From assembly GCA_002344065.1 (NCBI GenBank), contig DDTK01000014.1:62001-126000 (forward strand): 64,000 bases of DNA. Direction: 5' to 3'. The translations under genes and the position numbers were made by a program. Below the pieces are notes generated by a model. It was given only the letters and a program-made list of their open reading frames with translations, was not told where the DNA came from and made no database searches. Below, piece by piece: positions 54,030 to 61,722 of this stretch; position 1 is the first letter of the stretch, and every line of letters starts with the position of its first letter. The DNA is from Flammeovirgaceae bacterium UBA2366. GTDB taxonomy: Bacteria; Bacteroidota; Bacteroidia; Cytophagales; Cyclobacteriaceae.

Positions 54030-55673
54030 TTAATTAGCAAAACCTAATTCCGTAAGGCCATGTTGAACTTCAGGAGCCGACATAAATAAATCCCACAGCA
54101 AACCGGTACGATAGTTTTCAATCATTACGATTATCGGTCCTTGATCTATGGCAAGATATGAGTTGGCTGTCCAGCCGGCTGTAACATTAAAGGCATCGTA
54201 AAATCCATATGTGCCCCATAGCCTGTCGCCAAGCGTATAGTAGAAAAATTTAAGGGCTTTCATCGACTCATCCGGTGTGTAGGGAAATGATGAAAGTGCT
54301 GCTGTTGGTGTGATTACACCCAAATCGTTAGTGGGCGAATGTGCTGAATAGCCTGTGTGGTTATCGCTGGCGGTAAGCCCCCAGTTTTCATCGCTGTAGC
54401 CGACAAAGTTTTTCGGATTTCGAATGCAGTAAGCCTGGTTGATTAACGAATGATTTCTGTTTTGAAGAAAGTAATCACCGCAGTAAGCGTCACTTAACCC
54501 ATGCGGGTCAAGACCTAAAAACGAATAATGAGCAAAAAATAATGGACCCCCGGAAGGTGGGCCTAATGGCAAAACGATACCTTCATAAGTATTTCCATTT
54601 TTCATTCCACCATTACTGGCCCAACCATTGTCGTAAACAATTTTCGGAACATTATGCGTGGGTGAAGAAGCCGCGAGTAAATAAATAATCAATGCTTCGT
54701 TCCAACCTTTAATCTGCATGTTCATGGCCCAACCCTTATCAGGAGACCAATGCCAATAAAGGGTGTTCTGATTATCGCGTCTGTACCAATCCCATTCAAC
54801 ATCTTTCCATAAGGTGTTGATCCGTTCAATCAGGTTGTTCTCAGTTGGTATAGTTTCATTCAGGTATTGTCGGAACGCGATGAGTCCTTGCACCAGAAAT
54901 GCAGTTTCCACCAGATCGGCTCCGTTATCATTGGTGCTGAACGGAATTACTTTACCCGTATTGCCGTCCAGCCAATGCGGCCATACCCCATGAAAGCGAT
55001 CGGCCGTTTCCAAATAGGTTAAAATTGTATTCATTCGCTCCAATCCTTCGGCACGTGAAATAAATCCACGTTCAATGCCTACGATTATGCTCATAATGCC
55101 AAAGCCTGATCCACCAGTAGTTACCAGGTTACCTGAGGTATTGCGTTCACGTGCCATACCACTGGCCGGATGTGCGAAATCCCAAAAGTATTTGAAGGTT
55201 TGTTGCTGCACCAGGGTGAGCAAAGCTTCATCGCTGATCACTGGAAATTTTGGGGAGGGATCAACTTCGGTGTAGAAATTTCTACTGAATTGATCTTGTA
55301 ATATTTCTCCATTTATTCCCTTGATTTCATGCGATATCCAAAAAAGATAGCGCGATAAATGCTTTAATGACTGATTAACTGAAACCGTTAATTTCTTCTG
55401 ATCTGAAGATAGCTGATAAGCAAGGATCTCATTTCCGCTGATATCAACATACGCACCATTTGCAAACGCGGGATCAAGCGGTGCAGAAAATGATATTTCA
55501 ATAATGGCATTCCTTGAAATATTTTTCCATAGCGTTGATTCCAGCATTTCAACCCCGTCAATTTTAATAGAGGAAATAAGCAATGGGTCAGGTTCTGGTT
55601 CGCTTTTGTCGTCTGAACATGAGAAGCTGAACGCTGCTGCAAGAAAAATTAAAAAACAATAACGGTTGATCAT
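54030..55673 (-). CDS. GH144-type glycan hydrolase with N-terminal Ig-like domain, surface lipoprotein
   Basis: 547 aa. Lipoprotein Cys19 followed by SDDKSEPEPDP, an acidic patch that in Bacteroidota marks surface export. Residues about 30-130 form a beta-sandwich of the bacterial Ig-like (Big) type, then the glycoamylase/GH144 domain from about 145 (QQTFKYFWDFAHPASGMARE, ADRFHGVWPHWLDGNTGKV, HYSFLGLDPHGLS, TAALSSFPYTPDESMKALKF, VMIENYRTGLLWDLF). It is the tandem paralogue of the gene at 52506. The Ig module and surface signal suggest it makes the first cuts outside the cell. Confidence 0.88.
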   Translation of the reverse strand: MINRYCFLIFLAAAFSFSCSDDKSEPEPDPLLISSIKIDGVEMLESTLWKNISRNAIIEISFSAPLDPAFANGAYVDISGNEILAYQLSSDQKKLTVSVNQSLKHLSRYLFWISHEIKGINGEILQDQFSRNFYTEVDPSPKFPVISDEALLTLVQQQTFKYFWDFAHPASGMARERNTSGNLVTTGGSGFGIMSIIVGIERGFISRAEGLERMNTILTYLETADRFHGVWPHWLDGNTGKVIPFSTNDNGADLVETAFLVQGLIAFRQYLNETIPTENNLIERINTLWKDVEWDWYRRDNQNTLYWHWSPDKGWAMNMQIKGWNEALIIYLLAASSPTHNVPKIVYDNGWASNGGMKNGNTYEGIVLPLGPPSGGPLFFAHYSFLGLDPHGLSDAYCGDYFLQNRNHSLINQAYCIRNPKNFVGYSDENWGLTASDNHTGYSAHSPTNDLGVITPTAALSSFPYTPDESMKALKFFYYTLGDRLWGTYGFYDAFNVTAGWTANSYLAIDQGPIIVMIENYRTGLLWDLFMSAPEVQHGLTELGFAN

Positions 55674-55696
55674 GGTAAATAAAATCAGTGGAAATT

Positions 55697-55726
55697 ATGA
55701 GGGTTTCCATTTCCGGAAACCCTCAT
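55697..55726 (-). terminator. Intercistronic hairpin upstream of the surface GH144 gene
   Basis: A perfect 12-bp stem (ATGAGGGTTTCC / GGAAACCCTCAT) with a 6-nt loop, 24 nt before the GH144 ATG. No strong U tract follows, so it may protect mRNA ends or attenuate rather than fully terminate. Confidence 0.55.
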
Positions 55727-55738
55727 TCTTTAAAACAT

Positions 55739-55765
55739 AACTCACCGTAATTAATACGATGAGTT
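55739..55765 (-). terminator. Hairpin just after the LamG gene
   Basis: An 11-bp stem with one wobble (AACTCA-T-CGTA / TACG-G-TGAGTT) around TTAAT, 14 nt after the LamG stop on the minus strand, followed by ATGTTTTAAAG. Candidate partial terminator inside the operon. Confidence 0.45.
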
Positions 55766-55778
55766 TTTAATCAGGCGA

Positions 55779-56729
55779 TTATCTTCCTGCTACACCTAAA
55801 TTAAAGAGCGCTGTAATTTCCGCATCTGAAAGCGCAGTATTGAATACACGAACATCATCAATGTAAGCTGTTGCTAATGGTGACCAGGTTTGCAAATCAG
55901 GACCATTGGCAAAACCAAGCTCCTTTACTGCTCCGTTTCCAAACACAGGGCTGCATGGCACATTCATTCTCAACGGAAGCGCATCACCAGTACCGCGTTG
56001 GGTATAAGCACCAATTGACGAAGCATTGCCAAAAATATGAAACTGACGTGTTGTTGAATTCCAACGGGCAACAAAATGTACCCATTCTCCGGTTTTCTTA
56101 AATACACCCACAGGAGGGTTTCCTCTTGGATCAGGCCTGTTATCCTGACCATTAATGCTACCATCCGCGTTTTTAATTACAAACTGACCTTTCAGAACAA
56201 GGGTATCAGGCTGAGCATTTGTTGCGGCAAACCATCCTGTTTCCGCTGCCATGTTGATATTACCCCACATGAAATCACCAGCCGTTTCAGGCGTTAAACC
56301 ATCGGGGAACAATCCAAACAATTGGGTATAACCTTCTGCAGCTGTTCCACGGTTATTCTTAACTTTCACCCACATACTTACAGTATAGTTAGCAAGTGCA
56401 TCAGCAGTATTAACTGCAGCGATATTCGGATATCTTAAAGCACCTCCGGTTAATTTCAGTGCCTGACCGATCTGCCCTTCTTCAAAACCAACAGTACCAA
56501 ACGTACCAGCAGCACCTGCTAATGGTGATAGTCCGGATAATCTTTCAGCATTAGTGCCATCAAATGTCCAGTGAGCTTTCAGGTTTGTAGCTGCTACTTC
56601 ATTTGAATTATTGTATCCATCAATTGGAGGCAACTCATCGTCATCAGAGCATGCATTGAACGTAAACATCAAGCCAACCACTGCTATAGCAGTTAAGCAC
56701 GCAAACAGAAACTTCATTTTGTTTTTCAT
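55779..56729 (-). CDS. LamG/concanavalin-like surface lipoprotein, SusE/F position
   Basis: 316 aa. Lipoprotein Cys27 followed by SDDDELPP, a clear surface-export signal. Residues about 45-316 form a LamG-like jellyroll: LKAHWTFDG, GQIGQALKLTGG, ANYTVSMWVKVKNNRG, VHFVARWNSTTRQFHIFGNAS, AYIDDVRVFNTALSDAEITAL. Directly downstream of susD, where SusE/F-type surface glycan-binding proteins usually lie; likely holds the target polysaccharide. Confidence 0.85.
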   Translation of the reverse strand: MKNKMKFLFACLTAIAVVGLMFTFNACSDDDELPPIDGYNNSNEVAATNLKAHWTFDGTNAERLSGLSPLAGAAGTFGTVGFEEGQIGQALKLTGGALRYPNIAAVNTADALANYTVSMWVKVKNNRGTAAEGYTQLFGLFPDGLTPETAGDFMWGNINMAAETGWFAATNAQPDTLVLKGQFVIKNADGSINGQDNRPDPRGNPPVGVFKKTGEWVHFVARWNSTTRQFHIFGNASSIGAYTQRGTGDALPLRMNVPCSPVFGNGAVKELGFANGPDLQTWSPLATAYIDDVRVFNTALSDAEITALFNLGVAGR

Positions 56730-56847
56730 AGAGATAAAATTTAAAATAGTTTAATTAAAAAAAACTTACATAGTTATTGGTTATCCGGTAAGCCGAGAGG
56801 TGAACCCCGCACATTAATACCATCATTTATCAATTGCTTATACATAA

Positions 56848-58410
56848 TTAATACCCAGGATTTTGAGTTAACTTTCCATTACTCAAAAGAATTTGTGATG
56901 CAGGAATAGGTAAAAGCTCATGTGTACCTGCCACAAAATTTGTCTTTCCCGCTGCGATCATTACCTGCGCTGCCCTTCCCTGACGAACTAAATCCCAAAA
57001 GCGGTCATGCTCCATGGCCAGTTCTACCCTTCTCTCATTCCAAACATCTGCTATAGTAACGCCTGATTTTGGCGGCAAATCTGCACGATCTCGAATAAGA
57101 TTGATTTTACCATCAGGATCACCTTGTCCAAGATGAATAGCTGACTCTGCATGCATCAATAGTACATCTGCGTAGCGAAGTATGCGGATATTCTTTGGCC
57201 TGTTCTTGTCTGCGCTATTAGCAAATTGCTCACGTGTGCGGCTTGTATAGGCTTTATAATTATAGTAAAGATTTTGAACCGAGTCAGAACTGGGTACTCT
57301 GAACCCATCCCATAAAATGGTACCGTTGCGTGCGCCTGAGTTATCGATAAAAATGACTGTACCCGCCTTTCTTACATCATTTGGCTCATAGGCGTTTAAC
57401 AGGTTTACACTTGGGGTGTTAAAACCCCACCCCAAATCATCCCAACCGCCTACACCACCCTGTCTTACTCCTTGACAAACGGTGTAGAGATCTGGATTCA
57501 GGTTTGCGTTGTTAAAAGAACCAGTTTGTATTTCAAAAATTGATTCGCTGTTATTTTCACCAACCTGCCGCCAAATAGTAGCATAGTCATCCGCTAAGGA
57601 ATATTTCCCAGACGTAATAACAGCATCAGTCAGGTCAAAAACTTTTTGCCAATCCGCAAGGTCATTTCCGGCAAGTGAAGCTTTATACATATACACCTTA
57701 GCAAGGAGAGATTGCGCTGCACCTTTGGTAGCATTGCCTGGAGGATTCACACCCTTTAGCGCCAGATTATCCACAGCAAACTGCAAGTCTTGAATAATAT
57801 TTTGATAGACATCATCAGCAGAGGCTCTTGTTTGAAAGGCTGGGTCAGTATTGGCATCAGTAGCATCATTAGGTACACGCAGCACTAACGGTACACCGCC
57901 ATACATTCGGACAAGATTGAAGTATAAGTACCCTCGTAAAAAGCGTACTTCTCCAATTAATTGATTCTTTAAATCTTCACTTACAGCTGCAACTTCCAAC
58001 GCCTTCAATGCCTGATTTGCAGCTCCAATGCTGTTATAATGTCCGCTCCAAAGGCTTTCACAAAATTTATTGGTTGGTGTAAGTGTGAAATTATCAATGT
58101 CGCCTACTGGCACAGCCTGATCAGTAGGGCTACTGCCTTTGTCGGCATCATCAGAAATGATACTGGTAACGGAAATAAAAGCAAATCCATGCACATCACC
58201 GTTACCCCACGAATCGGCTTGATATAAACTATTGTAAACGCCTGTTACTAATTTTTGCGCAAGGGCGGGGTCAGTTTTTGTGGTTACTCCACCTTGAATC
58301 GGAACATTTAGAAAGTCATCGTTGCAAGCAATGAATAACCAAACTGCTCCTGCGATCAGGAGCATCTTTCGGGTTGCTTTTTTCAAATCAAATTCCTTAA
58401 TCATTTTCAT
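56848..58410 (-). CDS. SusD/RagB family nutrient-binding lipoprotein
   Basis: 520 aa from ATG 58410, 4 nt after the susC stop (the frame extends upstream to a TTG inside susC). Lipoprotein Cys29 (LFIAC NDD). TPR-like SusD core: VRFLRGYLYFNLVRMYGGVPLV (partly quoted), LRYADVLLMHAESAIHLG and the C-terminal ELAMEHDRFWDLVRQGRAAQVM. Lids the SusC channel and binds glycan for import. Confidence 0.96.
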   Translation of the reverse strand: MKMIKEFDLKKATRKMLLIAGAVWLFIACNDDFLNVPIQGGVTTKTDPALAQKLVTGVYNSLYQADSWGNGDVHGFAFISVTSIISDDADKGSSPTDQAVPVGDIDNFTLTPTNKFCESLWSGHYNSIGAANQALKALEVAAVSEDLKNQLIGEVRFLRGYLYFNLVRMYGGVPLVLRVPNDATDANTDPAFQTRASADDVYQNIIQDLQFAVDNLALKGVNPPGNATKGAAQSLLAKVYMYKASLAGNDLADWQKVFDLTDAVITSGKYSLADDYATIWRQVGENNSESIFEIQTGSFNNANLNPDLYTVCQGVRQGGVGGWDDLGWGFNTPSVNLLNAYEPNDVRKAGTVIFIDNSGARNGTILWDGFRVPSSDSVQNLYYNYKAYTSRTREQFANSADKNRPKNIRILRYADVLLMHAESAIHLGQGDPDGKINLIRDRADLPPKSGVTIADVWNERRVELAMEHDRFWDLVRQGRAAQVMIAAGKTNFVAGTHELLPIPASQILLSNGKLTQNPGY

Positions 58411-58414
58411 AACA

Positions 58415-61400
58415 TTAAAAACCAATACTTAAACCTGCTGCAATTGTTCGTGTAGTGGGGTATGCACTTAGCTCTATTCCTGAACTAATAGGATCACCCG
58501 GAAGCTCTGGTGTAAAACCAGAATATTGTTTGAGCGTAAATGGATTTTGTGATGTGACAAAAATCCTGAAATTCGTTATGCTGTATCGCTGCAATGATGC
58601 TGAAGGAAAGGTATAGCCTACCGTTATATTATTGATACGGATAAATGAACCCGATTCAACGAAGTAGTCAGAGGCTGGCAAATTACCAACGTTAGCACCC
58701 GGTTCTTTTTGAGAGCGATTTGCCGATGTCCATCGGTTATACACAACATCTCGCTCAACATTATCTTTGCCTTCCACTCGTACAGCTTTTTTTCCGTTGT
58801 ACACCTCATTTCCAACATTGCCATAGATGGCCAAACTAAAGTCCCAACGCTTATAATTTGCAGTTCCGTTTAAACCATAGTAGGCTACGGGTTGGTACGA
58901 TCCTGCAAATACCCGGTCGGCATCATCAATTTTACCATCATTATTCTTATCGAAATACTTAAAGTCCCCTGGCTTGGCGTTGGGTTGAATAAGATTGCCC
59001 TGTTGATTTTGATACTGTTGAACTTCATCCACTGTATTGAATACACCAATCACGCGTAGCACATAAAAACTTCCAACCGGCTGTCCGTTATCGGTATAGG
59101 TTGTAAATCCTTGAGCCGCACCAATTCCGCCACCCGGTATAGCCTGACCCCCATTTAGATCAACTACCTGATTGTTATTAAACGTAGCATTTCCACTAAT
59201 TGTATATGAGAAATTATTATTCACCCGCTGGTTCCAGTTCAATACGACCTCCAGTCCACGGTTTTGAATGGATGCCACATTTGTAAGAATTACGCCATCG
59301 ATATCACCAACTGTTCTTGGGATCGGAACATTGATCAATGCATTCTTAACTTTTTTGTCGTAGAAATTTATTTCACCGGTAAGTCTGGATTGAAGAATTT
59401 CAAATTCAATTGCTGCATTATATTCTTCTGTTGTTTCCCACGTGATGTTTGGATCAATAATCTGGTTGATTTGAGCACCATTGGTTGCCGGTGTAGCACT
59501 GCCGTTAAAGGCGTAAGGTCTGTTTAACGATACTGTTTGTGTGAAGGCATTGGTTGGGATTTGATCATTGCCAACTTTACCATAAGAAGCGCGGATTTTT
59601 AGCAAGTCAAATAAATTCTGGTTTTGCATAAAGCCTTCACGACTCATAATCCACGCCACACCAAATGAAGGATACTGTTGCCAGCGATTTTTTTCTGGTA
59701 ACCGCGAACTGCCATCCATACGCAAAGTGGCTGTTACCATGTATTTTTCACGGAGGTTATAGTTTAAACGGGCTAAATATGAATTACGTGCCCAGGCATC
59801 ACCTCCGCCATCATTCTGTGAGGTATTGGCATCGCCCACACCGATGTACCAAAGGTTTGGATCTGCAGGAACATCTCTTCTTGAGGCTGAGAAATAGTGC
59901 AGATCAAACCTTTCAGCGGTTGTGCCGCCAAGAAAAACCAGGTTGTGATCACCAAAACTCTTTGTAATCGTAAAGGTATTGTCCCATACCCAGCGGAAGG
60001 CCTGCGATTGCTGAACCGTTAAACCGCTTTGAGTACGGTATTGATTGCCACCTGCAACAATAAAAGTTTCCTCATCAGCATCAAATTGGTAGTAATATCC
60101 GCGATTCAACGAATTGCGCCAATCAGCACCAATGGCACTGCGAAACTTTAACCAGGGAAAAGGATTATAATCTAAAAAACCAGAGCCTTGCAATCGGTTT
60201 TCCTTTACTTCAATACTGTTGTTGTTAACATCTAACAAAGGATTACCAACATTTTGGTAAGCAGAGGTATTTCCATATTTGCCGTCAACAATACTTGGTA
60301 TAATGGGCGCTGCCCGATAAGCATTGTTATATACTGCTCCGATGTTACCAAAGGCATCAATATTAATATTGCCAAATCCATTTTGATTGATGCTGTTACC
60401 GTATGACGACTGAATACCGAACGACAGTTTATCGGAGATTTTAAATTCATTATTAAAACGAAGCGTCAAACGTTCAAAGTCATTGTTGATAACAATACCC
60501 TGATCATTCAAGTAACCTACATTAAAAAGGTAGGTTACTTTATCGGTACCACCTGAAAACGACAAGTTATGGGATTGCTGAACGGCAGTACGTAAAATTA
60601 CATCATACCAATCCGTATTATACGCAGATGTGGGAGGTGCAGCACCTGTTGCCGCCTGCACATAGTTACTGTACTCTGCTGAATTGGCCATCTCAACAAG
60701 ATTGGCAGCCTGACGAATTCCGATGTTATTGTTGTAATTTATCTTAAGTCCACCCGAGGCACCCTTCTTGGTAGTAATAATAATTACCCCATTTGCACCA
60801 CGCGAACCATAGATGGCTGAAGCAGAAGCATCCTTTAAAACGTTCATATCAACAATGTCTGCCGTATTAATATTGGAGATATCATCCGTCAGAATACCAT
60901 CTACTACATATAATACAGTAGTACCGCCCAACGCAGTACTCACTCCCCGAACCCTGATTTGAGGTGAACTCCCCGGTTGTCCGCTGCTGATAATTTGTAC
61001 ACCGGCCACTTTTCCCTGCATGGCTTGCGTAGCAGTTAATACTGGCTGCTGAAGGAGAACATCCCCCTTCAGACTAGCGGTAGCTCCGGTAATGTCACTT
61101 TTCTTTTGGATGCCGTAACCTACAACCACTACCTCATCCAATGCAGTAGCTTCTGGTTCAAGGTTAACATTAACAACTTCACGATCGGCAATCGTTACGG
61201 TTTGTGTTTTATATCCTACAAAGGTGAACACCAGGGTGTTATCACCAGTCTCAACCGCAATGGTGTACTTTCCATTGAAATCGGTCGCAGCACCTCTATT
61301 TGTACCTTGTATAATTACATTAACCCCTGGAATAGGCTGCTTATCATCCGTCCCTAATACTTGTCCTGTTACAACCCGTGTTTGGGCCATAAGCTCCATA

Positions 61401-61444
61401 GTTGCAAGCATCAGGAGCATCAAAAGAATTAAAGGTTTATTCAT
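58415..61444 (-). CDS. SusC/RagA family TonB-dependent outer-membrane transporter
   Basis: 1009 aa from ATG 61444 (signal peptide MNKPLILLMLLMLATMELMA). CarboxypepD_reg-like domain at about 23-98, SusC plug start LDEVVVVGYGIQKKSDITGA (102-121), plug to about 230 (KDASASAIYGSRGANGVIIITTKKG, in part), then the 22-strand barrel. Imports oligosaccharides with SusD. The first gene of the polysaccharide operon; a 278-bp gap separates it from the divergent-looking regulator stop upstream. Confidence 0.97.
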   Translation of the reverse strand: MNKPLILLMLLMLATMELMAQTRVVTGQVLGTDDKQPIPGVNVIIQGTNRGAATDFNGKYTIAVETGDNTLVFTFVGYKTQTVTIADREVVNVNLEPEATALDEVVVVGYGIQKKSDITGATASLKGDVLLQQPVLTATQAMQGKVAGVQIISSGQPGSSPQIRVRGVSTALGGTTVLYVVDGILTDDISNINTADIVDMNVLKDASASAIYGSRGANGVIIITTKKGASGGLKINYNNNIGIRQAANLVEMANSAEYSNYVQAATGAAPPTSAYNTDWYDVILRTAVQQSHNLSFSGGTDKVTYLFNVGYLNDQGIVINNDFERLTLRFNNEFKISDKLSFGIQSSYGNSINQNGFGNINIDAFGNIGAVYNNAYRAAPIIPSIVDGKYGNTSAYQNVGNPLLDVNNNSIEVKENRLQGSGFLDYNPFPWLKFRSAIGADWRNSLNRGYYYQFDADEETFIVAGGNQYRTQSGLTVQQSQAFRWVWDNTFTITKSFGDHNLVFLGGTTAERFDLHYFSASRRDVPADPNLWYIGVGDANTSQNDGGGDAWARNSYLARLNYNLREKYMVTATLRMDGSSRLPEKNRWQQYPSFGVAWIMSREGFMQNQNLFDLLKIRASYGKVGNDQIPTNAFTQTVSLNRPYAFNGSATPATNGAQINQIIDPNITWETTEEYNAAIEFEILQSRLTGEINFYDKKVKNALINVPIPRTVGDIDGVILTNVASIQNRGLEVVLNWNQRVNNNFSYTISGNATFNNNQVVDLNGGQAIPGGGIGAAQGFTTYTDNGQPVGSFYVLRVIGVFNTVDEVQQYQNQQGNLIQPNAKPGDFKYFDKNNDGKIDDADRVFAGSYQPVAYYGLNGTANYKRWDFSLAIYGNVGNEVYNGKKAVRVEGKDNVERDVVYNRWTSANRSQKEPGANVGNLPASDYFVESGSFIRINNITVGYTFPSASLQRYSITNFRIFVTSQNPFTLKQYSGFTPELPGDPISSGIELSAYPTTRTIAAGLSIGF

Positions 61445-61590
61445 ACTAGGGTTGTGGGTAAAATTGTGCCTCATTCAATCAAATCAAGTTTTCAGTTGAT
61501 CCGCCTGTTATTTGCCTTTTTCGCAATAGAAAGTTTGACAAATACAACGAATGATGAAACTTATTTTCTTTAAATCGACCATTTTCAGCA

Positions 61591-61621
61591 AAAACCGGCA
61601 GCTTAATCAATAAGCGGTTTT
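61591..61621 (-). terminator. Candidate terminator of the 7TM regulator gene
   Basis: On the minus strand AAAACC-GCTTA-TTGAT-TAAGC-TGCC-GGTTTT forms a bulged 11-bp hairpin ending in TTTTT, about 100 nt after the regulator stop at 61723 and before susC. Confidence 0.5.
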
Positions 61622-61665
61622 CCCTTAAAAAAAACATTGATTTGAGCCTTTAAAAAGCTATTCTG

Positions 61666-61684
61666 TGCAACAAGAACTGTTGCA
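61666..61684. promoter_or_regulatory. Perfect inverted repeat upstream of susC, candidate operator
   Basis: TGCAACA-AGAAC-TGTTGCA, a perfect 7-bp inverted repeat with a 5-nt spacer, 222 nt upstream of the susC ATG and 39 nt after the regulator stop. It is not followed by a U tract, so an operator for the neighbouring regulator is more likely than a terminator (inference). Confidence 0.35.
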
Positions 61685-61722
61685 ATCATAGAAAAAAAAC
61701 AATACCTCGAAATCGATTGCTG

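Noticed and set aside
56774..56845. 23-codon minus-strand frame between susD and the LamG gene
   Set aside because: Short, no RBS-like context, no conserved features; overlaps no known functional site.
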